Origin: Clostridiales bacterium
GTDB lineage: Bacteria; Bacillota; Dethiobacteria; Dethiobacterales; Dethiobacteraceae
Direction of reading: 5' to 3'
Length of the DNA stretch: 64,000 nucleotides
NCBI GenBank assembly: GCA_018335855.1
Contig: JAGXRM010000026.1
Span: 42,303-106,302, forward strand
Shown here: one piece after another, positions 42,413-51,789 of the stretch
How the letters are laid out: each line of letters starts with the position of its first letter
Numbering within the stretch: position 1 is the stretch's first letter
Position numbers and translations under genes: made by a program
The notes under the pieces: model-generated
Databases searched by the model: none
What the model saw: the letters and a program-made list of their open reading frames with translations, nothing else
Told to the model about the DNA's origin: nothing

Positions 42413-43435
42413 CTAACAGCTCCAATCCTTTATTGCATATGCTAGCAGATTTATCATTTCTTTTTCACTAAATTTGCTTGCTTTTTCTGAATTGTACTCC
42501 TGAAGGACGGTATGCTTAAAATGATAAAATCCTTCTTCGCCGGAAGGCAAGATAACATATAGCTCCTCATCTTCCCAGATAATCCTTTTTTCATATTCGA
42601 AAATTAACTCTTCTGACATCTTTTCTCCGGGCCTAATGCCAATTATTTCAATCTCAAATGCTTTGTGCCCCAAACGGTCGCAATGCGCAATCACAGCATT
42701 TAGCAAGTTTTCCATGCGAATACTGTTCATCTTTAATATAAATACTTCTCCACCCAGGCAATAATAGGATGCTTTCAGAATTAAGTTTACAGCTTCTGGA
42801 ATTGTCATTAAAAAACGTGTCATTTTTGGCTCAGTGACCGTAATGTTTTTTCCTTTTCTTATTTGATCCATCCATAAAAGAATCACCGAACCTCTGGTAT
42901 TAATTACATTGCCAAACCTAACTGAGCAAAAGGCAGTTTTTTTGTTATGCGGAAGATAATTCGCCTGAGCAATCAGCTTTTCAGTCAAAAGCTTAGTAAT
43001 GCCCATAATGTTGATTGGGTTAACAACTTTATCGGTACTGATATTAACCACTTTTTCAACTTCGCCTGCTATACAGGCTCTAATCAAATTATTAACACCA
43101 ATTACATTTGTTTTTATTGCCTCCAGCGGGTTTTCCTCGCAGACCGGTATCTGTTTTAAAGCGGCTGCGTGAAATACAAGATCAATATTGCGGCAAGCGT
43201 CAATTATACTTTTGGAGTCACGTATATCGCCGAGAATAAAGTTCAGATTAGCTGCACCGTACTTTCTTCTCATTAAATATTGCTTGCTGTCATCTTTGCT
43301 AAATACGGTAACATGTTTCACATCGTAATCCAATAATGCTGAAACAAGGCTCGTTCCAATGGAGCCGGTACCCCCGGTAACTAAGATTCTTTTATCTTTA
43401 AAAAACTGGCTTAGTTCTTGTGTTGCCACGGTCAT
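42413..43435 (-). CDS. CapD/LegB-type nucleotide-sugar 4,6-dehydratase
   Basis: The 340-residue short-chain dehydrogenase has ILVTGGTGSIGTSLVSALL at the cofactor site and STDKVVNPINIMGITK at the active site. Met replaces the usual catalytic Tyr (MxxxK), as in WbpM/FlaA1/CapD-type enzymes and unlike PseB. This favours a retaining 4,6-dehydratase, the first step of legionaminic-type synthesis, with LegC, LegI and LegG nearby. UDP- or GDP-GlcNAc specificity cannot be read from sequence. Confidence 0.83.
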   Translation of the reverse strand: MTVATQELSQFFKDKRILVTGGTGSIGTSLVSALLDYDVKHVTVFSKDDSKQYLMRRKYGAANLNFILGDIRDSKSIIDACRNIDLVFHAAALKQIPVCEENPLEAIKTNVIGVNNLIRACIAGEVEKVVNISTDKVVNPINIMGITKLLTEKLIAQANYLPHNKKTAFCSVRFGNVINTRGSVILLWMDQIRKGKNITVTEPKMTRFLMTIPEAVNLILKASYYCLGGEVFILKMNSIRMENLLNAVIAHCDRLGHKAFEIEIIGIRPGEKMSEELIFEYEKRIIWEDEELYVILPSGEEGFYHFKHTVLQEYNSEKASKFSEKEMINLLAYAIKDWSC

Positions 43436-43517
43436 GTTAGTTCTACATCTCCCGTCACATGCTGGTCATATATCATTAATATATGATGTGATATACATAT
43501 CTGTGATATATTTCTCC

Positions 43518-44978
43518 TTACATTAAAATCTGCCTAATAAATTTTTCCAAAAACACGTTAGGAGAAGCATTTTTTTCTTCCAGTATGTTTCTCAGAAAAC
43601 CCTGTGCTTTTTTGATAAGTGCCCTACGCATTTTCTTGCCGGCAGTTAACCGCGCAATTAATCCCTTAAGTTCTGCAGCAGAGTGTACCGCAGGGCCAGC
43701 CGAAGCTTTTTTTAGAAAAGAATTGAAATTATTATATCCGAAGTTATAGTGATAAGGCATCTCCGGTTGTAGCACAATGATTCCTTTTCCAAACAGAGCC
43801 GCTTCTATGGCGGCTGTGGAAGACACTGTCATAACCAGATCCGTACCGTTTAAGACATCGTACAGCGGCAAATTCTTTGGTGCATGATACATATTTCCAT
43901 CACCATCTATTCCGTAACTTTTTTTATCTAACGGATGGTATTTTACTATAACCGATACGTGGAGGCCTCGGACCGCATGCTGTATCCATGCAAAAAGCCT
44001 TTTGTTAACAGTACCAGGATAAGGTTGCATTAAAAATGTGATAATCAGGCTATCGTCTGGAATCTCTAGTTTCCTACAAAGCTCACTCCTTGATAGAAAT
44101 CTTCCTTTTGTGGCATCGGTTAGGCGTATACTGCCAACAGGAATAATTCTGTCTGCAGGAATACCCCTTTGTTCTAACCAATTTTTGTGAATTTTTCCCC
44201 ACACACAATGATAAGCGGCACGTGTAGGAATAACAGAACAGTCACTGAGCAGGTAGTACGGTACATTAACAAACGGTAAATTATATTTTATAGCCAACAG
44301 AGACAGCGCTGTACCCGGATTTGTCACTTCCGTATGGTCTATAATCACTCTGACCGGACTACTGACAATAAGTTCATCTAAAGCCATGATTGTTTTTACA
44401 GCACTAATAAGTCTGCTCAGAAGCCATTTCCGGAAACCCGGGCGACCAAATAATACATGCTCCCGCTGTTGGCTGATAATTATATCTGTTTGCTTAGCCA
44501 GTTGCTGTAATGCCTCGTGAGGAACAACAGCCCTCCGCAGTTGCATCCGATAATCATATACTGAGAAGTTACGAGGCATTTTTGTTATGGAACTATGATT
44601 AGGCTTGCGTGTTGTAATTAATATGACATTATTGTGCGGGAACTGTTTTCTTACAAAAGGGTAATGCTTCGTTGTGGTTAGTATGGCGTTTCTTGTAGAC
44701 ACAACAGAAAAATCTTCTTTCAGTATTGGTTTCCTGGCCAGCGCATTCTGAATATCCTTCACAATGGTAAAACAGTGCCTGTTTTGTAATTCCTCTAATA
44801 GCCTTTTATCATTGAGATGACTGTCCACAACCGGACGGATATAATTATGAAAACTTCGGATTAATAGCAGTGGAAGTTCGATATTTTTATACTGCAATGA
44901 GCTGAAACTCTCGAAAAAGTCTTTTGTCAGCCCATATCTGAGAAGATAATGATTGTTTATCTCGTCTCCTCCGAGCAT
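43518..44978 (-). CDS. large GT-B-like glycan protein, paralogue B
   Basis: This 486-residue paralogue of 40956-42410 shares the N-terminal GGDEIN...LRYGLTKDFFESFSSLQ block and the C-terminal TDLVMTVSSTAAIEAALFGK block, with KYHPLDKKSY in the centre. The pair flanks the dehydratase gene, so duplication followed by gene insertion, or a cassette with two transferases, is likely. The substrate is unknown. Confidence 0.65.
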   Translation of the reverse strand: MLGGDEINNHYLLRYGLTKDFFESFSSLQYKNIELPLLLIRSFHNYIRPVVDSHLNDKRLLEELQNRHCFTIVKDIQNALARKPILKEDFSVVSTRNAILTTTKHYPFVRKQFPHNNVILITTRKPNHSSITKMPRNFSVYDYRMQLRRAVVPHEALQQLAKQTDIIISQQREHVLFGRPGFRKWLLSRLISAVKTIMALDELIVSSPVRVIIDHTEVTNPGTALSLLAIKYNLPFVNVPYYLLSDCSVIPTRAAYHCVWGKIHKNWLEQRGIPADRIIPVGSIRLTDATKGRFLSRSELCRKLEIPDDSLIITFLMQPYPGTVNKRLFAWIQHAVRGLHVSVIVKYHPLDKKSYGIDGDGNMYHAPKNLPLYDVLNGTDLVMTVSSTAAIEAALFGKGIIVLQPEMPYHYNFGYNNFNSFLKKASAGPAVHSAAELKGLIARLTAGKKMRRALIKKAQGFLRNILEEKNASPNVFLEKFIRQILM

Positions 44979-44992
44979 TTATTTCTCCACCT

Positions 44993-45106
44993 TTATGATT
45001 TATTATTTATCAGTGTGGCGGCCAGAAGGAAATCCAATTGGTCATCAATGTCTACCGACCTTTCTTCAGGCATCACGCAAGCACGCGGCTTTCTGTGGTC
45101 ATTTCC
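44993..45106 (-). pseudogene. 3' remnant of a CMP-nonulosonate cytidylyltransferase (NeuA/LegF/PseF-like)
   Basis: In the 413-nt gap upstream of 43518-44978, the - strand reads HRKPRACVMPEERSVDIDDQ then LDFLLAATLINN and a stop. This matches the C-terminal end of NeuA-type enzymes (pattern MPxERxVDIDxxLDFxLAE). An in-frame TGA lies at 45107-45109 and the ~190 upstream residues are absent. A pathway gene has therefore been lost from the middle of the locus. No start or RBS is usable. Confidence 0.78.
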
Positions 45107-45301
45107 TCAAATCCTCTGCAATGTATTATAAACACACTGGGATTTATACTGTAATATATGAAAATATCTTTACGCATGTTAATGCTAAAAAGCTAACCCT
45201 TCTGCTTTCTTCTGTGCAAGCTTTCTTTGCTTCCTTCTTAGCATATTTAACAAATAGCAATATGATATATTTTCTGTAATTTTCAGTATAAAAATTATGT
45301 T

Positions 45302-45328
45302 GCTCTCCGCTCCCGGGGGAGCATTTTT
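45302..45328 (+). terminator. terminator-like hairpin in the 44979-45391 gap
   Basis: GCTCTCC and GGGGAGC (one T-G) around CGCTCCCG, then ATTTTT. No + strand gene precedes it, so it may be left from a lost gene or end a short unrecognised RNA. I see nothing else in the rest of the gap besides the cytidylyltransferase remnant. Confidence 0.5.
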
Positions 45329-45391
45329 CATTTGCTGCAATACAATATATAAAAGCTTTTACCAAAAATATTGAATGAGGAATGATTATTA

Positions 45392-46510
45392 GTGTTTATT
45401 CCACTGTCCAAGCCTGATTTATCAGATTTGGAAAAAAAATATGTACAGGATGTGCTGAATTCTGGATTGTTAAGCGGGGGGCCTAAACAAAAGCAGTTTG
45501 AAGACATGATTTGCCAATATACAGGCAGGAAATATGCCGTAGCTATGAACAGTGGTACCAGCGCACTGCATGTAGCTGTAAAAGCGTTGGGCCTTAAAGC
45601 CGGAGATGAGGTCATAACAACGCCCTATAGTTTTATTGCATCAAGTAACTGCCTGCTATATGAAGGCGTCAAACCAGTGTTTGTTGATATAGATTACCAA
45701 ACGCTAAATATAGACACGACCTTAATCGAAATGAAAGTAACTGCCCGGACGAAAGCCATTTTACCTGTTCACGTCTTCGGTCAGACTTGTGATATGGATG
45801 CTGTTCGTATGATTGCTGAGAAATATAACCTTTTTGTTATTGAAGATGCCTGTGAAGCTCTTGGAGCCGACTGGGGAAAAGATAAAGCTGGTGCCATGGG
45901 TGACGTGGGTGTATACGCCTTTTATCCAAATAAGCAAATAACCACCGGCGAGGGTGGTGTACTGGTAACGAACAGCAAACAAATCTACCAATATGCCCTC
46001 AGTATGCGTAACCAGGGCAGGTCAGATAACAATGATGAGCTGCAGCATCTTTATATTGGTTATAATTACAGAATGTCCGAAATGCAGGCAGCCATTGGTG
46101 TTGGGCAGATGGAACGGCTCACTGAGATACTCTCTAAACGAGAGCAGGCAGCCATTAGATATCTCTCATTGATTAAAGAATACAAGCTACCTGTGCAGAC
46201 ACCTTTCATCCATCCAATGTGCAATATGAGCTGGTTCGTTTTTATCGTTACACTGCCCGTAGGGACAGATCGTACGGAAACAATGTTGACACTCCAAAAA
46301 AATGGTATCCAAACAAAGCCATATTTTCCCGTAATTCACCTGCAAAAATGTTACCGAGATATCTTTGCTTATAGTAAAGGAGATTTCCCTGTCAGCGAAC
46401 AAATCTCCTTGCGGACTCTGGCCATACCGTTTCATAGCAATATTACTTTATTGGAACAACAATACGTTATTCGGCACTTGGCCGATGCGCTGGAGGACGC
46501 AGCATGCTGA
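45392..46510 (+). CDS. legC: LegC-type PLP-dependent aminotransferase (DegT/DnrJ/EryC1)
   Basis: The 372-residue aminotransferase has the PLP lysine in VYAFYPNKQITTGEGG, DEVITTPYSFIASSNC at the cofactor pocket and VIEDACEALGADW before it. LegC aminates the 4-keto sugar made by the dehydratase. The start is GTG 45392. Its end overlaps the neuB-like gene by 7 nt, so it opens a three-gene operon. A PseC/PglE role is possible; the following LegI/LegG homologues favour LegC. Confidence 0.85.
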   Translation: MFIPLSKPDLSDLEKKYVQDVLNSGLLSGGPKQKQFEDMICQYTGRKYAVAMNSGTSALHVAVKALGLKAGDEVITTPYSFIASSNCLLYEGVKPVFVDIDYQTLNIDTTLIEMKVTARTKAILPVHVFGQTCDMDAVRMIAEKYNLFVIEDACEALGADWGKDKAGAMGDVGVYAFYPNKQITTGEGGVLVTNSKQIYQYALSMRNQGRSDNNDELQHLYIGYNYRMSEMQAAIGVGQMERLTEILSKREQAAIRYLSLIKEYKLPVQTPFIHPMCNMSWFVFIVTLPVGTDRTETMLTLQKNGIQTKPYFPVIHLQKCYRDIFAYSKGDFPVSEQISLRTLAIPFHSNITLLEQQYVIRHLADALEDAAC

Positions 46511-47505
46511 CAATTAATAATAAAATCATTTCTGATAACCATTCTGTTTTTATTATCGCAGAAGCAGGCGTTAACCATAACGGGTCACTGAAAAATGCCC
46601 GGCTTCTTGTAGATGCCGCACTGGACGCCGGAGCAGACGCTATAAAGTTCCAGCTTTTTAATACATGTAAGCTGGCCGCAAACAACAACACATTATTGAA
46701 ACGCCTGGAATTTTCCAAGGAGCAAATTACGGCTATAAAAAAATACTGTGACCACGAAGGTATTCTTTTTCTGTGCACACCTTTTGATGAGGAAAGTGCT
46801 TTTACATTAGAGAGTATAAATGTGGAAGCCTTTAAAGTCGGTAGTGGAGACCTAACCAATTACCCCCTGCTGGATTGCGTGGCATCTTTTCAAAAACCGA
46901 TTATTCTTTCGACGGGCATGTCCAGCTTACGTGACATAGAAGCCGTCCTTAATTTTCTTCCCCGCACTGCACAGGTAGCCTTATTGCATTGTACATCTGC
47001 CTATCCCGCTCCATATACGGAGCTGAACCTAAACGTGATTCATACCCTGAAGGCGGCTTTTGGAAAAATCGTAGGCTACTCCGACCATTCGCAGGGCCTT
47101 GCGGTCCCTTTTGCTGCAGCCACCCTGGGTTACAAAATCATTGAGAAGCATATTACCCTCGATAAAAACCTGCCTGGTCCTGACCATATGGCATCCATAG
47201 AGCCTGCAGAGTTTAAAGATATGGTCTGTGGTATCCGCAGTATCGAGAAAGCCTTGGGAAATTCAATCAAACAGGTAACTCCCTCAGAGCAAAAAACAAA
47301 AAAAGCCGCTCGCAGAGGTATTTACCTGAGGAGCGACTTACCCGCAAATCATAAACTGACAGCAGAAGATTTATTGTTTTTACGCCCCCTGTCTGCCATT
47401 GAAGCCTGCCATTACCAGAGTGTAACCGGCAAGACTCTTGCTCGACCTAAAACCAAAGGCACATCCCTTGAGTGGCAAGATTTGTTGCCGGATGATTGCG
47501 CATGA
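46504..47505 (+). CDS. legI: N-acylneuraminate/legionaminate synthase
   Basis: LegI/NeuB condenses PEP with an N-acyl-mannosamine-type sugar. All canonical motifs are present: IIAEAGVNHNGSLKN, AIKFQLFNT, ILSTGMSS, LLHCTSAYPAP, VGYSDHSQG and EKHITLDKNLPGPDH. A C-terminal SAF domain follows (KAARRGIYLRSDLPANHKL). At 333 residues it is complete. The stop overlaps the epimerase start (ATGA). Confidence 0.93.
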   Translation: MLTINNKIISDNHSVFIIAEAGVNHNGSLKNARLLVDAALDAGADAIKFQLFNTCKLAANNNTLLKRLEFSKEQITAIKKYCDHEGILFLCTPFDEESAFTLESINVEAFKVGSGDLTNYPLLDCVASFQKPIILSTGMSSLRDIEAVLNFLPRTAQVALLHCTSAYPAPYTELNLNVIHTLKAAFGKIVGYSDHSQGLAVPFAAATLGYKIIEKHITLDKNLPGPDHMASIEPAEFKDMVCGIRSIEKALGNSIKQVTPSEQKTKKAARRGIYLRSDLPANHKLTAEDLLFLRPLSAIEACHYQSVTGKTLARPKTKGTSLEWQDLLPDDCA

Positions 47506-48653
47506 AAATACTTTGTATAACAGGAACCAGAGCCGATTACGGCATATACCGGCCCCTCCTGCAAGCAATAGAAAAAGACAATGAACTGAATCTAAGTATG
47601 GTTGTCACAGGAATGCACCTGTTAAGTGAGTATGGTATGTCTATTCAAGAAATACAAAAAGACGGCCATCATATTGTAGCCACACCAAATATATTGCCAA
47701 AAGGAGATACAACAGCAGCAATGTCTCAGGCGACAGGCCTCTTTCTCCTCTATTGCGCCGACATCTTTGCCTGTCAACAACCTGATTTTATCCTGCTGCT
47801 TGGTGACAGACTGGAAATGCTAGCCGCTGCCATTGCGGCGCACTATCAAAATATTGGCATCATTCATCTGCACGGAGGTGAAATAAGCGGATCCGCCGAT
47901 GACCTGACAAGGCATGCTTTATCCCGTTTTGCCCACCTGCACTTCGTTTCCACCCTACGTGCCCAAGAAAGGCTGCAAACATGGGGAGAAGAGGCCTGGC
48001 GTATCAAAGCTGTCGGTTCACTACGGAAGACAGATATAGACCGTATAATGATCCTCGAAGAATCTCTGAGGGAAACATACAAAGAAAAGTATCTTAGTCA
48101 CCTGTTTAAAAAAACAATAGTTTTTCTGATACATCCTGATTCCAAAGAGGTCGTTCCTTTCCACACACAAATAAACACTGTTCTTAGCGCACTAAACAAC
48201 CTCGATGCGATGATTATAATCATTGGCTCCAACAGCGATGCGGGCGGAAGCATCTTCACACAATGTATTAAGCAATTTATCAAAAAAAATAAATTTGCAC
48301 AGTTTTTTCCGACAATCCCTCACGATGAGTATCTCTATCTTTTGCAACATGCGGATGTTATAATCGGCAACAGCAGCAGTGGAATCATCGAAGCTCCTTT
48401 TTTCAACTTACCCTGTATCAACATTGGCTTACGCCAGAATGGCCGTGAAAAGGCGGCTAATGTTACCGACGTTGGCTACGACACGACAATGATCCGAGAC
48501 GCTTTGCGAAACATCCTGAAAAGCACAAGCCGGTCAATACTATCTAATCCGTATAACCTTAACAAGTCACCGGAAACAGAAATAATAAAGACAATAAAAA
48601 AACTATCCCGGCATCCCGGACTTTTAATGAAACAGTATAGTAACTTCCAATAA
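47502..48653 (+). CDS. legG: hydrolysing UDP-sugar 2-epimerase (NeuC/LegG)
   Basis: The 383-residue enzyme has CITGTRADYGIYRPLL at the N-terminus, HLHGGEISGSADDLTRHALS in the centre and VIIGNSSSGIIEAPFFNLP at the UDP site. NeuC/LegG hydrolyses the UDP-sugar and inverts C2, giving the acceptor for the adjacent synthase. Translation is coupled through the ATGA overlap. Whether GlcNAc or diacetyl-bacillosamine is used is inferred as the latter from the dehydratase and LegC. Confidence 0.92.
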   Translation: MKILCITGTRADYGIYRPLLQAIEKDNELNLSMVVTGMHLLSEYGMSIQEIQKDGHHIVATPNILPKGDTTAAMSQATGLFLLYCADIFACQQPDFILLLGDRLEMLAAAIAAHYQNIGIIHLHGGEISGSADDLTRHALSRFAHLHFVSTLRAQERLQTWGEEAWRIKAVGSLRKTDIDRIMILEESLRETYKEKYLSHLFKKTIVFLIHPDSKEVVPFHTQINTVLSALNNLDAMIIIIGSNSDAGGSIFTQCIKQFIKKNKFAQFFPTIPHDEYLYLLQHADVIIGNSSSGIIEAPFFNLPCINIGLRQNGREKAANVTDVGYDTTMIRDALRNILKSTSRSILSNPYNLNKSPETEIIKTIKKLSRHPGLLMKQYSNFQ

Positions 48654-48677
48654 GCTATTCTAGGAGGAGGTGAGAGC

Positions 48678-48854
48678 ATGAGTTCCAAAGATTTTGTCTG
48701 TGCCAAATGCAGGTATACGTTTAATATTCGGTTTGATCCGGCAGTGAAGGGCAGAAAACTGAAGTGCCCTAACTGTCAGAGCAGAAACATTCTATGGGGA
48801 AAGTCGGCTCCAGTACCGCATACAAGAACCAGACGCCGCCCTTGCTGTGGCTAG
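48678..48854 (+). CDS. small zinc-ribbon protein
   Basis: A 58-codon frame behind a very strong AGGAGGAGGTGAG site encodes CAKCRYTFNIRF ... CPNCQSRNILWG, a zinc ribbon of the FmdB/regulatory type, with a basic tail ending RRRPCCG. It lies 24 nt after legG, so it may be the last gene of that operon. A weak CCCC/GGGG hairpin follows at about 48883-48910. Confidence 0.75.
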   Translation: MSSKDFVCAKCRYTFNIRFDPAVKGRKLKCPNCQSRNILWGKSAPVPHTRTRRRPCCG

Positions 48855-48980
48855 AAAACTCCAGATTACAATACTTACCCCTCATGTAGACCTACTGTCT
48901 GCCTGGGGGGATTTATATAGAAAAAAGAGCAGGTTAAACACATAGATTCTTCCATCTACTTCCATTTGCTGGGTTTTTTC

Positions 48981-49009
48981 TGGACACGTAACCGGGCGTG
49001 TAGTATAAT
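48981..49009 (+). promoter_or_regulatory. promoter of cimA
   Basis: TGGACA, 17 nt, TATAAT; the predicted start is about 54 nt before the cimA ATG. Confidence 0.75.
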
Positions 49010-49069
49010 AGTTCTATTATTTTCCGGTTGGTTGTAATCTAGAGAGCAGAAGCGAGTGGAGGGGAACAC

Positions 49070-50695
49070 ATGAATAGGCTTACCATTTACGATACGACCC
49101 TGCGTGATGGGGCGCAGCGGGAAGGAGTATCGTTTTCCGTCAGCGATAAGCTAAAGATAACTCAGCGTCTGGATGCGTTTGGTATAGATTATATCGAGGG
49201 CGGCTGGCCCGGTTCCAATCCAAAAGATATTGAATTCTTTCGCAAAGTGCGCCAGTTGGATTTGCAACATGCTAAAATATCGGCATTTAGCAGCACTAGG
49301 CGTGCGGGCATCCACATTAAGGACGACTTGAATATCCAGGCGTTACTGGCCGCTGAAACAAAGGTAGTGACCATCTTCGGCAAGTCCTGGGATTTTCATG
49401 TTACGGAAGCGCTTGGCACAACCCTTGAAGAGAATCTGGCGATGATTTCAGATACCGTCGCCTATCTTAAAGAAACGGGGCGGGAAGTCATCTATGACGC
49501 GGAACACTTCTTTGACGGTTACCGTTATAATCCCGACTATGCTATGGCTACTGTGAGAGCAGCCCAGGATGCCGGGGCCGACCTGATAGCACTTTGTGAT
49601 ACAAATGGAGGCTTAATGCCGTTTACTTTGCAAGATGTTCTGCGCTACGTCCAATCTGAAATCCACACCCCTTTGGGTATACATCTCCATGACGATGCAG
49701 GTATGGCAGTGGCAAACTCAATCATTGCTGCGGAGATGGGAATCAGCCAAATCCAGGGCACTATTAACGGTTACGGCGAGCGCTGCGGCAATGCCAACCT
49801 CTGTACGATTATTCCAAATCTACAGTTAAAGATGGGTATAGCGATTCTTCAACCAGAACAAATGGATGATTTAACCTGCATGTCCCGCTATGTGGCTGAG
49901 TTGGCAAACCTCAATCCCCAGGATCAGGTGCCTTATGTGGGAGATAACGCTTTCGCCCATAAAGGTGGCATTCATGTTGATGCCGTTTTAAAACATGCCC
50001 ATACGTATGAACATATTGAACCGGCCCTCGTTGGCAATAAACGCCGTGTGCTGGTTTCCGAACTCTCCGGCAAAAGTAACGTGCTGTATAAAGCGCAGGA
50101 AAACGATATCGATCTTTCCAAAGACACACCGGAAACAAAAATGGTGCTTGATACACTGAAAGAGATGGAATATCAGGGTTATCAGTTTGAGGGAGCGGAA
50201 GCATCTTTTGAATTGCTGATTTGGAAAGCGTTGCAGGTTCACCAGCGCCTTTTTGATCTGATCGGCGTCCGCACCATTGTGGAAAAACGAGGTAATAACG
50301 GAGAAATTATTTCCGAAGCTACTGTGAAGGTTAGAATCGGTAAACAGGAATATCTTACAGCCGGTGAAGGAAACGGTCCGGTTCATGCTTTGGACCAAGC
50401 GTTGCGCAGGGCACTGGGAGAGGTTTATCCGGAACTGAAACATATTCAACTCGTGGATTATAAAGTTCGGGTCCTTGACGGTAAAGATGGCACAGGCGCC
50501 CGCGTCCGCGTCCTGATCGAGTCCAGGGACGAGCGGAAGAAAAAGTCGTGGGGCACGGTAGGCGTTTCTCCCAATATCATTGAAGCCAGCTGGATTGCCC
50601 TGGTAGACAGTGTGGAGTACGGCTTGATGTGTGCCAACAAAACAAAGATGAAAGAACTGCGTAAAGCGGTAAGGCAGTTCAGGATGGAAGGGTAA
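49070..50695 (+). CDS. cimA: citramalate synthase
   Basis: CimA condenses pyruvate and acetyl-CoA to (R)-citramalate, giving 2-oxobutyrate for isoleucine without threonine. It has [31 protein letters not shown] with the metal His, and [12 protein letters not shown], which match the CimA/LeuA TIM barrel. A C-terminal LeuA-type regulatory domain runs from about 410. The 541-residue length and the '[11 protein letters not shown]' segment favour the CimA subfamily over 2-isopropylmalate synthase. RBS TGGAGGGG. Confidence 0.93.
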   Translation: MNRLTIYDTTLRDGAQREGVSFSVSDKLKITQRLDAFGIDYIEGGWPGSNPKDIEFFRKVRQLDLQHAKISAFSSTRRAGIHIKDDLNIQALLAAETKVVTIFGKSWDFHVTEALGTTLEENLAMISDTVAYLKETGREVIYDAEHFFDGYRYNPDYAMATVRAAQDAGADLIALCDTNGGLMPFTLQDVLRYVQSEIHTPLGIHLHDDAGMAVANSIIAAEMGISQIQGTINGYGERCGNANLCTIIPNLQLKMGIAILQPEQMDDLTCMSRYVAELANLNPQDQVPYVGDNAFAHKGGIHVDAVLKHAHTYEHIEPALVGNKRRVLVSELSGKSNVLYKAQENDIDLSKDTPETKMVLDTLKEMEYQGYQFEGAEASFELLIWKALQVHQRLFDLIGVRTIVEKRGNNGEIISEATVKVRIGKQEYLTAGEGNGPVHALDQALRRALGEVYPELKHIQLVDYKVRVLDGKDGTGARVRVLIESRDERKKKSWGTVGVSPNIIEASWIALVDSVEYGLMCANKTKMKELRKAVRQFRMEG

Positions 50696-50696
50696 A

Positions 50697-51761
50697 ATGG
50701 ATAAGAAACTATTTGGTCTGGCAACAGGCATTGGTAGCATGCCCCACCAACAGACGGATCCGGCATTACGCCTTATCTTCAAAAGCCTGACTGAAATTCC
50801 CCATTGGCCCCAGCTGCCATCAACTGGTGAGGAAGAAGGCTTTATCCGTCAATACTTATCCCCGCTTATTGAGCGGGGATTGGTGATGGAGACCGCCGGA
50901 CGTTCCCCATTTTTTCAAACGGATGCAGCCGATTGGCTGGAGAGACTGACTCAGTTTTACACCGATGTGCTGGCAGGTCAGGATGACCAATCCGTGGCCC
51001 GTTTTGCGTTTCCGCTTTCTGCCGCTGCCGGGTTTTATTCCTTTATGGAACGGTTGCGTCAGGAAGGAACGGGCGATGCGCTCTATCTTAAAGGACAACT
51101 GAGTGGTCCGGTCACCATGGGCTTCCAGGTAACAGATGAGAAGATGCAGCCTGCTTTTTATCATGATGAACTTCGTGATATACTGGTAAGGAGCCTTGCT
51201 CTGCAGGTACGCTGGCAGGCAAGAACACTGGTCTCATGTGGTCTCCCTGTCATTCTCTTTATCGATGATCCCGGTATCTACGGTTACGGTCAGTCCACCT
51301 TTGTCGGCCTGTCCCGGGAAGCAATCCAACAAAGCCTGATTCCATTAATAGAAGCTGCGAAAGAGGAGGGCGTCCTCATCGGGGTGCACGCTTGTGCCGG
51401 TGTCGATTGGTCCCTCTTGTTTGAACTGCCCTTTGATGTTGTTAATATTGATGTATACCATTACTTTACATCGCTTTTAGTGTATACCCGTGAGCTCGAC
51501 AGTTATCTGGCCCGTGGCGGCTCCCTTGCCTGGGGTATCGTGCCCACATCTGCTGAAATTGAGTCCGAATCAGCCGAATCTCTTCTTGCGAAACTGGAAG
51601 AACAAATGCTGATCTTAGAAAAGAAAGGTGTAGACAGCGGTCGCTTACGCAGCCAGTTAATATTCACGCCAAGCTGCGGCACCGGTTCTCTGTCTGTTGC
51701 TCATGCGGAACACGTATACCGAATATTGCCCCAGATCAGCCAACGATACCGAAAACGATAG
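50697..51761 (+). CDS. MetE-like/UROD-superfamily protein
   Basis: The 354-residue protein starts ATGIGSMPHQQTDPALRLIF, typical of stand-alone C-terminal MetE-like proteins. The metal-site segment shows His and Cys in IGVHACAGVDWSLLFELPFD and a further Cys in FTPSCGTGSLS. Such proteins in anaerobes may transfer methyl groups from a corrinoid protein rather than use methyl-folate directly; this is inference. It starts one base after cimA, so the two are co-expressed. Confidence 0.8.
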   Translation: MDKKLFGLATGIGSMPHQQTDPALRLIFKSLTEIPHWPQLPSTGEEEGFIRQYLSPLIERGLVMETAGRSPFFQTDAADWLERLTQFYTDVLAGQDDQSVARFAFPLSAAAGFYSFMERLRQEGTGDALYLKGQLSGPVTMGFQVTDEKMQPAFYHDELRDILVRSLALQVRWQARTLVSCGLPVILFIDDPGIYGYGQSTFVGLSREAIQQSLIPLIEAAKEEGVLIGVHACAGVDWSLLFELPFDVVNIDVYHYFTSLLVYTRELDSYLARGGSLAWGIVPTSAEIESESAESLLAKLEEQMLILEKKGVDSGRLRSQLIFTPSCGTGSLSVAHAEHVYRILPQISQRYRKR

Positions 51762-51789
51762 TAACAGCCTTAAAGGTGTGTGGTAAACT

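Noticed and set aside
44953..45279. 108-codon + strand frame in the gap before legC
   Set aside because: It lacks a ribosome site and family resemblance and runs antisense to the cytidylyltransferase remnant.
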